Origin: Thermoleophilaceae bacterium
GTDB lineage: Bacteria; Actinomycetota; Thermoleophilia; Solirubrobacterales; Thermoleophilaceae
DNA: 15,681 nt
Direction of reading: 5' to 3'
NCBI GenBank assembly: GCA_013813135.1
Contig: JACCSF010000041.1
Span: forward strand, 1-15,681
The notes beneath the pieces are model-generated. The model did no database searches and was not told the origin of the DNA. It saw only the letters and a list, made by a program, of their open reading frames with translations. The first letter of the stretch is position 1. The number at the start of each line of letters is the position of its first letter. This document shows positions 6,787 through 12,969 of this stretch, piece by piece. The position numbers and the translations under genes were made by a program.

Positions 6787-6792
6787 TACACT
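6787..6792 (+). promoter_or_regulatory. -10 box TACACT, leaderless TTG start
   Basis: TACACT ends 7 bases before the TTG at 6800. No Shine-Dalgarno sequence lies between them, so the transcript should begin at or next to the start codon. Confidence 0.5.
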
Positions 6793-6799
6793 CACGCCC

Positions 6800-6997
6800 T
6801 TGGCGACGACCACGCTCTTACTCGCCACAGGCGAGGTGCTCGAGCTCAGAGGTGAGCTCGAGGAAGTGGCCAAGCGGCTGGAGAATGCCGCGCGCAGCAG
6901 CGCCGGGACTCTGGCCTGGTTCGAGCAGGCGCCAGACGGTGAGCGCTTCGGCATCAACCCCGGCCACGTGGTGACCATTCGCCGCGGCCTTGGGTAG
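6800..6997 (+). CDS. Small conserved-looking protein (65 aa), unknown function
   Basis: A TTG start gives MATTTLLLATGEVLELRGEL, then EVAKRLENAARSSAGTLAWF, then GERFGINPGHVVTIRRG. The pattern of strand, helix and two strands, with a hydrophobic core and a Gly-Asn-Pro turn (INPGHVV), is that of a small cytosolic alpha/beta domain rather than a chance frame. The ending 'INPxxVVxIR' resembles FlbD/YlzI-like small proteins, but I would not assign that family on this alone. The start is supported by the TACACT box 7 bases upstream. The gene follows the broken membrane glycosyltransferase by 31 bases but has its own promoter. Confidence 0.7.
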   Translation: MATTTLLLATGEVLELRGELEEVAKRLENAARSSAGTLAWFEQAPDGERFGINPGHVVTIRRGLG

Positions 6998-7011
6998 ACC
7001 GGATTCGCGAG

Positions 7012-7017
7012 TATGCT
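7012..7017 (+). promoter_or_regulatory. -10 box TATGCT upstream of short leader ORF
   Basis: TATGCT ends 7 bases before a GTG at 7025 that opens a 21-codon frame ending at TAG 7088-7090. The charged small gene begins at 7101. The promoter therefore probably gives a transcript that begins at the leader ORF and continues into the genes at 7101 and 7319. Confidence 0.5.
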
Positions 7018-7024
7018 CGTAGCA

Positions 7025-7090
7025 GTGCCCACAGTCGGGTGTCGCGCTCCCTGCGCCCCCCAGTGGTCCGTTACCCGTGGGAGCCGCTAG
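7025..7090 (+). CDS. Possible leaderless leader peptide (21 aa)
   Basis: The GTG lies 7 bases after the TATGCT box. The peptide VPTVGCRAPCAPQWSVTRGS ends with one more Arg before a TAG, 10 bases before the ATG of the next gene. It has two Cys and is too short for homology. Its only support is the promoter spacing and its position. It may set translation of the following gene or be meaningless. Confidence 0.25.
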   Translation: MPTVGCRAPCAPQWSVTRGSR

Positions 7091-7100
7091 GACGGTGCGC

Positions 7101-7313
7101 ATGACCAATCACGCCGGCAGCTCCGACTTCACGCCGTCGACTCGCGGCGAAGCCGCTTGGAAGGAGACCCGCGAGGGGGTCGCCTCCCGCAACGCCGATG
7201 CCCGCAAGGCCGGCAAGGCCGAGCGCGAGACCTACGAGCGCGAGCGCGAGGCGATGCGCCACGCCGCGGCTGCCAAACGCCACGCGAAGCTGCTCAACCG
7301 CCGCACCCCCTAG
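7101..7313 (+). CDS. Small charged helical protein (70 aa)
   Basis: From the ATG at 7101 the product begins MTNHAGSSDFTPSTRGEAAW and continues with an Arg/Lys/Glu/Ala-rich helix to its end (REGVASRNADARKAGKAERE and then AKRHAKLLNRRTP). No hydrophobic segment is present, so it is likely a cytosolic single-helix or coiled-coil protein, perhaps nucleic-acid or ribosome associated; this is inference from charge only. GTG 7095 and GTG 7077 are in-frame alternatives. AGGA at 7089-7092 lies about 8 bases before the ATG and supports it. Only 5 bases separate its stop from the GTG of the flippase-like gene, so the two are probably co-translated. Confidence 0.65.
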   Translation: MTNHAGSSDFTPSTRGEAAWKETREGVASRNADARKAGKAERETYEREREAMRHAAAAKRHAKLLNRRTP

Positions 7314-7318
7314 CCCTG

Positions 7319-8365
7319 GTGGCGACGACCGGCACGGGCGGGCTCGCCGAGCGCACCGCCCGCCTGCGGCGCTTCGGGCGCTGCCACCGGACGGCGATCA
7401 CGATCGTAGGGTCGCTCGTCACGGCCGGGGCGCTGGTGCTCGCGCTGGCCGGGCGGCGCGACGAGTTCGAGACCGCCCTCTCGGCTGCGCCGATCTGGGT
7501 TCTGGCCGCCGCCGCGCTCCTGCAGGTCGTCGCCCTGGTCTCCCGCAGCGAGGCCTGGCACCGCACTATCGAGGCGGCGGGCGGGACCGTCGACCGGCGC
7601 ACGCTCTACCGCGCCTCCAGCATGCAGGTCGTCGGCGGGGTTCTCAACGGGCACCTCGGGGTGGCGGCACGCATCGCCGCTCTCCGGCGCTCGTCGCCGG
7701 ACGTCTGCCCCCAGGTCCCCACCCTGATCGCCGCGGAGTTCCCGATCCTCACGATCGAGGCGATGCTGGCCGCCCTCACGTCGTTCACGCTCGTGGCTCC
7801 GCTCGGCCTGCCGTGGTGGCTGCCGATCGTCGCGTTCGCCGTGGTCGCCGCCCTCAGCACCGGGCTGCGGCATCTCGCCCTGCGCGAGGGCCGAAAGCTG
7901 TGGAGCGGCCTGGCGGTGCTGCGCTCCCTGGACGGCGGAAGCAGGGTGTTCGGCTTCGTGCTGATCGCCGTGTTCGCGCAGATCTTCCGCAACTGGATGC
8001 TGCTCCACGCCGTCGGGGTCAATGCCTCTTTCTTCGACGCGATCGCCGTGCTGATCGCGGTGGTGACGCTCGGCCAGCTGCCTGTCGGCCCGACCGTCGG
8101 GGCCGCTGCCGCGGTGCTGATCCTCGGCAGCGACGGGGTGGCGGCCGCGGCGGCAGCCGGGGTGCTGCTCACGGTGACCGGCACGCTCGGCGGGGCCTGC
8201 TTCGCGGCCTGGGCGGGCGCCGACCGCCTCTGGACCGGAAGGCGCGGCGGGCTCAGGCGCGGGGGTCGGCACCGTCCTGGGATCGAGCCTCCGCGGGCCG
8301 ATCCAGCGCCGCAACCTCCTCCATCCGCTCCAGGCGCTCAGCGCCCGGCACAGAGCGCGACCTAG
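7319..8365 (+). CDS. Flippase-like / LPG synthase transmembrane-domain protein
   Basis: The product has 348 residues with about seven membrane helices (near residues 26-44, 56-75, 153-173, 180-197, 225-245, 255-275 and 280-310). A conserved-looking loop includes SRSEAWHRTIEAAGG and VGGVLNGHLGVAARIAALRR. The end of the membrane region, ILGSDGVAAAAAAGVLLTVTG, is typical of the lysylphosphatidylglycerol synthase TM/UPF0104 family, integral inner-membrane proteins linked to lipid or glycolipid movement. There is no C-terminal aminoacyl-transferase domain, so it is a stand-alone TM protein. The C-terminal 45 residues are Pro/Arg-rich and disordered. The GTG at 7319 is chosen because it follows the previous stop by 5 bases and starts just before the first helix. 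The substrate is unknown. Confidence 0.8.
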   Translation: MATTGTGGLAERTARLRRFGRCHRTAITIVGSLVTAGALVLALAGRRDEFETALSAAPIWVLAAAALLQVVALVSRSEAWHRTIEAAGGTVDRRTLYRASSMQVVGGVLNGHLGVAARIAALRRSSPDVCPQVPTLIAAEFPILTIEAMLAALTSFTLVAPLGLPWWLPIVAFAVVAALSTGLRHLALREGRKLWSGLAVLRSLDGGSRVFGFVLIAVFAQIFRNWMLLHAVGVNASFFDAIAVLIAVVTLGQLPVGPTVGAAAAVLILGSDGVAAAAAAGVLLTVTGTLGGACFAAWAGADRLWTGRRGGLRRGGRHRPGIEPPRADPAPQPPPSAPGAQRPAQSAT

Positions 8366-8513
8366 ACGCGACGCGCGCCAGGTGGAAGCGCCGCACGCCG
8401 TCGGGGCCGGCGTTAGGCACCAGCGCATAGCGCTTGATCCGGGGCTCCGGCATGTCCATATGGTCGACCAGGCCAAGCCTCGCACCTATGGCCATCCGTC
8501 GAAAGATCCTCAC
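8253..8513 (-). CDS. Doubtful small ORF downstream of the sugar dehydratase
   Basis: This 86-codon minus-strand frame starts with GTG at 8513, 36 bases after the dehydratase stop. The first half reads RIFRRMAIGARLGLVDHMDM and PEPRIKRYALVPNAGPDGVR, which looks like protein. The second half, which overlaps the plus-strand flippase-like gene by 113 bases, is low in complexity. ATG 8495 is an alternative start. I do not recognise it. It may be a small real gene, a C-terminal fragment of a lost gene or a chance frame. It fills the 8366-8549 interval, where I see nothing else. Confidence 0.3.
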   Translation of the reverse strand: MRIFRRMAIGARLGLVDHMDMPEPRIKRYALVPNAGPDGVRRFHLARVASRSRSVPGAERLERMEEVAALDRPAEARSQDGADPRA

Positions 8514-8549
8514 CGCCGCCTCGACCGCAGGGCGGTGCCCGAAAATCGG

Positions 8550-9503
8550 TCAGCTACAGCGGCGCTCGTACCACTCCCAGGTCATTGCCAGGCCGCGTTC
8601 CAGGTCCCAGCGCGGCTCCCACCCAAGCTGTTCGCGGATGGCGGTCGAGTCCAGGTACTGGCGGTCGATCTCCCCGTGCGGGGTGCCCTGCCCGCGCACG
8701 TCGGGCTCGACGTCCCGACCGGACACCTCGATCAGCGTGCGCACCAGGTCGATCACGGGGATCGGCTTGCCCCAGCCCGCGTTCCAGGCCCGGCCGCTGA
8801 GCTCGGGCCGATCGAGCGAGGCCCCGATCGCCAGGTAGGCGTCCACGGCGTCCTCGACGTAGAGGTAGTCGCGCTCGGGCGTGCCGTCGGAGCGAATCAC
8901 GGGCCGCTCGCCGCGCGCGAGCGCCTGGGCGCTGTCCGGGATGATGCGCGACCAGTTCAGGTCACCGGGGCCGTAGATGTTCGCCAGCCGCGTCACCGCC
9001 ACCGGCAGGTCGTAGGTGATCGCGTACGAGCGGGCGATCAGGTCGGTGCAGGCCTTGGACACGTCGTAGGGGTAGCGCGGCTGCAGCGCGAAGTCCTCGC
9101 GGTAGGGCAGCTCGTCGTGGTCGCCGTAGGCCTTGTCCGACGACGCCACCACCACGCGCCGCACCGTTCCGAGGCTGCGGCAGGCCTCGAGCAGCGTGTA
9201 CGTGCCGCGCACGTTCGCCTCCCAGGTGGCGAGCGGCGAGCGGTTGGCCGTGCCCACGATGGTCTGTGCCGCCAGGTGGAAGACCTCCTCCACGTCGTGC
9301 TCGTTCAGCACCCGCACCAGCGCGTCGAGATCGGTGAGGTCGGCCAGCGCGAGCGTGCAGCGCTCCTCCACGCCGTCGGTGCGGAAGCGGGCCTCGGGGT
9401 CGAAGTCCCGTCGCAGCGCCACGACCCTGCGCCCGTCGTCAAGCAGTCGCTGCGCGAGCCACGCGCCGACGAAGCCCTGAGCGCCTGTGACTAGCGTGCT
9501 CAG
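8550..9503 (-). CDS. NAD-dependent sugar-nucleotide dehydratase (CDP-glucose 4,6-dehydratase-like)
   Basis: This is an extended short-chain dehydrogenase of 317 residues. The Rossmann motif TGAQGFVGAWLAQRL lies at residues 6-20, FHLAAQT at 75-81, the catalytic VASSDKAYG at 119-127 and Tyr146-x3-Lys150 in YDVSK. The region after it, LANIYGPGDLNWSRIIPD and SDGTPERDYLYVEDAVDAYL, closely matches what I know of CDP-glucose 4,6-dehydratases (RfbG). That enzyme makes CDP-4-keto-6-deoxyglucose for deoxysugars; a GDP-mannose dehydratase relative is the alternative. The only possible start that includes the whole NAD motif is CTG at 9503, 6 bases after the cysO stop, because that stop (9510-9512) is in the same frame. 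A GTG at 9422 would delete the cofactor site. It probably shares the cysO transcript by translational coupling. Confidence 0.8.
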   Translation of the reverse strand: MSTLVTGAQGFVGAWLAQRLLDDGRRVVALRRDFDPEARFRTDGVEERCTLALADLTDLDALVRVLNEHDVEEVFHLAAQTIVGTANRSPLATWEANVRGTYTLLEACRSLGTVRRVVVASSDKAYGDHDELPYREDFALQPRYPYDVSKACTDLIARSYAITYDLPVAVTRLANIYGPGDLNWSRIIPDSAQALARGERPVIRSDGTPERDYLYVEDAVDAYLAIGASLDRPELSGRAWNAGWGKPIPVIDLVRTLIEVSGRDVEPDVRGQGTPHGEIDRQYLDSTAIREQLGWEPRWDLERGLAMTWEWYERRCS

Positions 9504-9509
9504 GGTGTC

Positions 9510-9785
9510 TCAGCCGCCGGCGACCGCGGGAAGGATGGTCACCTCGTCGCCGTCCTCGACCGAAGTGTCGAGCCCGTCGAGGAAGCGGATGTCCTCGCCT
9601 CCGACATACACGTTGACGAAGCGACGCAGGTCGCCGTCCTCGGCGATGCGGTCGCGTAGGCCGTCGAAGCGGTCGTAGAGCCCATCGAGCACCTCGCCGA
9701 CGGTCGTGGCGCCGTCGACGGTGGTCTCGCCCTCGCCACCTGTGACGCTGCGGAGCTGCGTCGGGATCTTGACGGTCACTGCCAT
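9510..9785 (-). CDS. cysO: CysO-like sulfur carrier protein (ubiquitin fold, Gly-Gly end)
   Basis: The product has 91 residues of the MoaD/ThiS/CysO family. It begins VTVKIPTQLR, contains RRFVNVYVGGEDIRF and GDEVTILPAVAGG, and ends in Gly90-Gly91. From memory these stretches match Mycobacterium tuberculosis CysO (RFVNIYVNDEDVRF and TILPAVAGG) very closely. In that family the C-terminal Gly is adenylated by a MoeB-type enzyme, turned into a thiocarboxylate and used as sulfide donor by the PLP enzyme CysM. Here no cysM, mec or moeB lies in the window. Instead the gene follows a ThrC homologue by 13 bases in a SAM-riboswitch transcript. The identity as a sulfur carrier is firm; its partner here is inferred. 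Confidence 0.9.
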   Translation of the reverse strand: MAVTVKIPTQLRSVTGGEGETTVDGATTVGEVLDGLYDRFDGLRDRIAEDGDLRRFVNVYVGGEDIRFLDGLDTSVEDGDEVTILPAVAGG

Positions 9786-9798
9786 GCGGGCGGACAGT

Positions 9799-11028
9799 CT
9801 AAACAGCGGCAGCCGCGGGCAGGGCCGTGTCGAACGACTCGACGCTCGCGTCGATCTCGTGCGCCTCGAACGTGCCGCGTACCGCATCCAGCGTCTTCAG
9901 CCCTTCGCCGGTGATGACGGCGACCACACGCTCGTCCGGGTCGATGTCCCCGCGCGCTGCCAGCGTGGCCAGCGTCGCGGTGGTCACGCCACCCGCGGTC
10001 TCGGTGAAGATGCCCGTCGTCTCCGCCAGCAGGCGGATCCCGGCGCGGATCTCGTCGTCGTTCACGGCGTCGATCGTGCCGCCGCTGCGACGCGCCAGCT
10101 CGAGCGCGTACGGGCCGTCGGCCGGGTTGCCGATCGCCAGCGACTTCGCGATCGTGTCCGGCTTCACGGGCTTGCAGATGTCCCAGCCGGCGTCGAATGC
10201 CTGCGCGACCGGCGAGCAGCCCTCGGCCTGGGCGCCGTTCATCGTCGGTGTCTCGCCGGCCAGCAGGCCGACCTCGCGCCACCCGTCGAAGCCGCGGGCG
10301 ATCTTGGTGAACAGCGAGCCGGACGCTACCGGCGCCACCACGCGGTCGGGCAGCTCGAAGCCGAGGCCCTCCGCGATCTCGTAGGCAAGCGTCTTCGACC
10401 CCTCCGCGTAGTAGGGCCGCACGTTCACGTTCACGAACGCCCAGTCGCGGTCGGCCGACAGCTCGGTGCAAAGGCGGTTGACGTCGTCGTAGTTGCCGCG
10501 CACGGTCACGAGCTTGGTGCCGTACACCCCCGTGGCGAGGATCTTCTGCTCCTCGAGGTCCGCCGGGATGAACACGTAGGACTCGAGCCCGGCCGCCGCC
10601 GCGTGAGCGGCCACGGCGTTCGCCAGGTTGCCCGTTGAGGCGCACGCGACCGTCTGGTAGCCGAGCTCCTGCGCCTTCGCGAGCGCCACCGACACCACGC
10701 GGTCCTTGAACGAGTGGGTCGGGTTGGCGGCGTCGTTCTTCACCCACACGTCGCGGAGCCCGATCGCCTCGGCCAGCCGCGGAGCGCGCACGAGCGGCGT
10801 GCAACCCGCCGGCAGGGCGTACTTCGGCGTCTGCTCGAACGGCAGAAAGTCGGAGTAGCGCCACAGGTTGTGCGGGCCGGCCTGGATGCGGCGCTTCGCC
10901 GACTCCGCATCCAGTGAGCCGTACTCGTAGCGCACCTCCAGCGGCCCGAAGCACTGCTCGCAGACGTAGCGCGCCCCCAGCTCGTACTCAGATCCACATT
11001 CCTTGCAAGCCAGTGCCTGGACAGGCAT
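9799..11028 (-). CDS. thrC: Threonine synthase-like PLP enzyme with N-terminal zinc ribbon
   Basis: The product has 409 residues. An N-terminal zinc ribbon (Cys8-x2-Cys11-x11-Cys23-x2-Cys26) precedes a fold-type II PLP domain. Lys108 in NPTHSFKDR is the Schiff-base lysine. STGNLANA at 131-138 is the substrate/phosphate loop, PVASGSLF at 233-240 the glycine loop that holds PLP phosphate, and TGEGLKT sits at 373-379. ThrC converts O-phosphohomoserine to threonine. Relatives in this fold (CysM) use a phosphorylated amino acid plus a sulfur-carrier protein. The ATG at 11028 has GGAAGGGG about 6 bases upstream. The gene lies under a SAM-I riboswitch and just ahead of cysO, which is odd for a pure threonine enzyme and raises the possibility that it makes homocysteine. 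No hom or thrB gene is in the window. Confidence 0.88.
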   Translation of the reverse strand: MPVQALACKECGSEYELGARYVCEQCFGPLEVRYEYGSLDAESAKRRIQAGPHNLWRYSDFLPFEQTPKYALPAGCTPLVRAPRLAEAIGLRDVWVKNDAANPTHSFKDRVVSVALAKAQELGYQTVACASTGNLANAVAAHAAAAGLESYVFIPADLEEQKILATGVYGTKLVTVRGNYDDVNRLCTELSADRDWAFVNVNVRPYYAEGSKTLAYEIAEGLGFELPDRVVAPVASGSLFTKIARGFDGWREVGLLAGETPTMNGAQAEGCSPVAQAFDAGWDICKPVKPDTIAKSLAIGNPADGPYALELARRSGGTIDAVNDDEIRAGIRLLAETTGIFTETAGGVTTATLATLAARGDIDPDERVVAVITGEGLKTLDAVRGTFEAHEIDASVESFDTALPAAAAV

Positions 11029-11052
11029 TGAACGCCCCTTCCAATGTAGAAA

Positions 11053-11077
11053 GCCTCCGTCGCTCTGTGACGGAGGC
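11053..11077 (-). terminator. Rho-independent terminator hairpin of the SAM riboswitch
   Basis: On the minus strand GCCTCCGTC pairs perfectly with GACGGAGGC across a 7-base loop (ACAGAGC), and TTTCTACATT follows. It lies between the aptamer and the thrC ribosome site. A nearby GCCTC on the aptamer side could compete for GAGGC as an antiterminator. High SAM should stabilise the aptamer and allow termination. Confidence 0.75.
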
Positions 11078-11094
11078 CCACATGAGGCGTCCGA

Positions 11095-11204
11095 TCACAT
11101 CTCAAAGGAATTGGCACCATCCCTCGAATCCGTGGATCCGAGGTGGTTGCCGGGGCTTCACAGGGCCATGTCCCTCCACCCCTCTCGATGCAACGGCTAT
11201 GTGA
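11095..11204 (-). ncRNA. SAM-I riboswitch aptamer (S-box leader) upstream of thrC-cysO
   Basis: Read on the minus strand, the region shows the S-box core in order: ATCGAGAG, GGTGGAGGGAC, TGGCCCTGTGAAGCCCCGGC and AACC, then a P3 hairpin, then GGTGCCAATTCC, and GATGTGA closing. P1 can form from TCACAT (bases 11204-11199) and ATGTGA (bases 11100-11095). These conserved segments are the SAM-binding core of the SAM-I class, which turns genes off when S-adenosylmethionine is high. Downstream on the same strand are a terminator hairpin (11053-11077) and the thrC start at 11028. SAM-I riboswitches normally control methionine, cysteine or SAM genes, so its place here bears on the function of thrC-cysO. 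Confidence 0.92.
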
Positions 11205-11212
11205 GTGACAGA

Positions 11213-11218
11213 GGATAG
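11213..11218 (-). promoter_or_regulatory. -10 box TATCCT for the riboswitch transcript
   Basis: On the minus strand TATCCT lies about 8 bases before the 5' arm of aptamer stem P1 (11204), the distance expected if transcription begins just outside the aptamer. No clear -35 element is visible. Confidence 0.4.
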
Positions 11219-11274
11219 CGCCTGGCGCAAGCAGCCTGCGCGGCCGGCTGCGCAGCGACCGCCTCCTCCGCAAG

Positions 11275-11280
11275 TAGAAT
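11275..11280 (+). promoter_or_regulatory. -10 box TAGAAT ahead of corA
   Basis: TAGAAT ends 7 bases before a GTG at 11288 and 38 bases before the ATG at 11319 used for corA. By analogy with other genes here, the GTG would be the leaderless start, but its frame stops after 29 codons inside corA. Confidence 0.45.
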
Positions 11281-11318
11281 CATCCATGTGACCCCGCTGG
11301 ACGACCCGCTCAGACGCT

Positions 11319-12317
11319 ATGCCGAGCCTTCCCAAGCCACGTCTCAGGCGTTCGGCCCGCGCACGGGCCGACGGTAGCGCGCTCCAGCAGGCCCCGGTAG
11401 AGCCCCGCGTCGAGGTCGTGGAGTACGGCGAGCTGCGCTGGATCAACATCGAGCGCCCCACGCCGGTCGACCGAGCCTGGCTCGAGGAGCACTTCGACTT
11501 CCACCCGCTCGACTACGAGGACGTCCAGTCGCGCAACCAGCGGCCGAAGATCGACGAGTACCCCGACTACCTGTTCATCGTCCTGCACTTTCCCGTGTTC
11601 GACAAGGCCGTCGGGCGCCTGAATGCGGCCGAGCTGGACATCTTCATCGGCCCCGACTTCCTGATCACGATGCCCAACGCTCCGCTCCCGCCGGTGGAGT
11701 ATCTGTTCGAGCGCTGCCGCGCCTCCGATGAGGTGCGTGAGGCGATGCTCTCCAAGGGCTCGGGCTACCTGCTCTACAAGATCGTCGACGACGCCTTCGA
11801 CTATTGCTTCCCGATGCTGCGCAAGATCGGCAACAAGCTCGAGCGGCTCGAGGAGGACATCTTCGAAGGACTCGCCGACGAGGTAGTGCGCGACCTCTCC
11901 AACTCCAAGCAGGAGATCATCAACTTCCGCAAGGTGATCCGCCCGCAGCGCGCCGTGCTGCGCGACCTCGAGCGCACCAAGCAGCGCTACCTGGCCGAGG
12001 ATCTCGAGGTCTACTTCGACGACATCGTCGACGCCTCCGAGCGCATCTGGGACATGCTCGAGAACTTCAAGGAGGTCGTGGAGGCGCTCGAGGACACAAA
12101 CGAGTCGGTGCTCTCCCATCGCGTCAACGAGGTGCTGCGCGTGCTGACCGCCTTCAGCGTGGTGATCCTGCCGCTGACGCTGTTCGCGAGCATCTTCGGC
12201 ATGAACGTGGACTTCCCGTTCGAGGGCACGGTCGACGCGTTCTGGGGAATCCTCGGCGGCATGCTGGTGGTGCTTCTGGGGATGGTGGGCTATTTCCGCA
12301 GTCGGGGCTGGCTCTGA
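11319..12317 (+). CDS. corA: CorA-type magnesium/divalent-cation channel
   Basis: The product has 332 residues, the normal CorA length. The cytosolic N-terminal domain starts about residue 30 (VEVVEYGELRWINIERP) and carries HPLDYEDVQSRNQRPK, then YLFIVLHFPVFD and a long stalk helix rich in charged residues (about 170-270). Two C-terminal membrane helices surround the selectivity signature Gly-Met-Asn at 294-296 (SIFGMNVDFPF), and the protein ends with basic RSRGWL. CorA forms a pentameric channel for Mg2+ or Co2+ in the plasma membrane. The first 28 residues are Arg-rich and unlike a normal CorA start. A TAGAAT box and a GTG at 11288 in another frame suggest that the true N-terminus may lie there, with a frameshift between 11288 and 11386. 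The next gene starts 4 bases after the stop. Confidence 0.9.
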   Translation: MPSLPKPRLRRSARARADGSALQQAPVEPRVEVVEYGELRWINIERPTPVDRAWLEEHFDFHPLDYEDVQSRNQRPKIDEYPDYLFIVLHFPVFDKAVGRLNAAELDIFIGPDFLITMPNAPLPPVEYLFERCRASDEVREAMLSKGSGYLLYKIVDDAFDYCFPMLRKIGNKLERLEEDIFEGLADEVVRDLSNSKQEIINFRKVIRPQRAVLRDLERTKQRYLAEDLEVYFDDIVDASERIWDMLENFKEVVEALEDTNESVLSHRVNEVLRVLTAFSVVILPLTLFASIFGMNVDFPFEGTVDAFWGILGGMLVVLLGMVGYFRSRGWL

Positions 12318-12321
12318 GCCG

Positions 12322-12969
12322 ATGGATGTCGTGATCGCAGGCGGGCACGGGAATGTGGCGCGCCGGCTGGCGCGCCTGCTCGTGGGACGCGGCGATCGAG
12401 TCCGTGGGCTGATCCGCAAGCCCGAGCACGCCGAGGACCTGCGCGCCGACGGGAGCGAACCGGTGCTGTGCGACCTGGAGGCGGTCGGCCCCGCCGAGGT
12501 CGCGGCTGCGATCGAGGGCGCCGACGCCGTCGTCTTCGCGGCCGGAGCCGGGCCCGGAAGCGGTGCCGAGGGCAAGCTGACGATCGACCGCGACGGGGCC
12601 GTCAAGCTGCTCGAGGCGGCGCAGAGCGCCGGCGTGCCGCGCTACGTGATGATCAGCTCGGTCGGGGCCGAGAACCCGCCCGACGGCGACGACGTGTTCA
12701 GCGTGTACCTGCGCGCCAAGGCAGGGGCCGACGCCGCGCTCTCCGCGAGCGACCGCGAGTGGACGATTGTGCGGCCCGGCATGCTCACCGACGACCCCGG
12801 TACGGGCCGCGCGCGCATCCAGACCGAGCCGATCCGCGACCAGGTGGCGCGCGACGACGTCGCGGCCGCGCTCGCCGCCATGCTTCACGAGCCGCGCACG
12901 GCCGGGCTGACCGTCTACGTGGTCGGCGGCGAAGAGCCGATCGACCAAGCGCTCGCCGAACTCCTCTAG
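12322..12969 (+). CDS. NAD(P)-binding atypical SDR / NmrA-like protein
   Basis: The product has 215 residues. The dinucleotide-binding motif VIAGGHGNVARRL lies at residues 4-16, an Arg pair (GLIRKPEH) follows strand 2 and suggests NADP(H), and DAVVFAAGAGPGSG at about 68-81 ends strand 4. YVMISSVGAENPP and EWTIVRPGMLTDDPGTG follow. The classical Tyr-x3-Lys is replaced by YLRAKAGAD, in which Tyr and Lys are four apart (YLRAK), so catalysis is possible but not certain. Such proteins (SDR_a5/YwnB/YhfK-like) are flavin-reductase-like or redox-sensing in other bacteria; the role here is unknown. It is cytosolic. The start follows the corA stop by 4 bases, and its stop overlaps the next start, so the three genes should be one operon. 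Confidence 0.85.
   Translation: MDVVIAGGHGNVARRLARLLVGRGDRVRGLIRKPEHAEDLRADGSEPVLCDLEAVGPAEVAAAIEGADAVVFAAGAGPGSGAEGKLTIDRDGAVKLLEAAQSAGVPRYVMISSVGAENPPDGDDVFSVYLRAKAGADAALSASDREWTIVRPGMLTDDPGTGRARIQTEPIRDQVARDDVAAALAAMLHEPRTAGLTVYVVGGEEPIDQALAELL

Noticed and set aside
7310..8485. Long minus-strand frame (391 codons) opposite the flippase-like gene
   Set aside because: It is a polar, low-complexity shadow; the plus strand gives clear membrane helices and family motifs.
11310..12605. Long minus-strand frame (431 codons) opposite corA
   Set aside because: It is a shadow of the CorA coding frame; it has no recognisable domain and spans two unrelated plus-strand genes.
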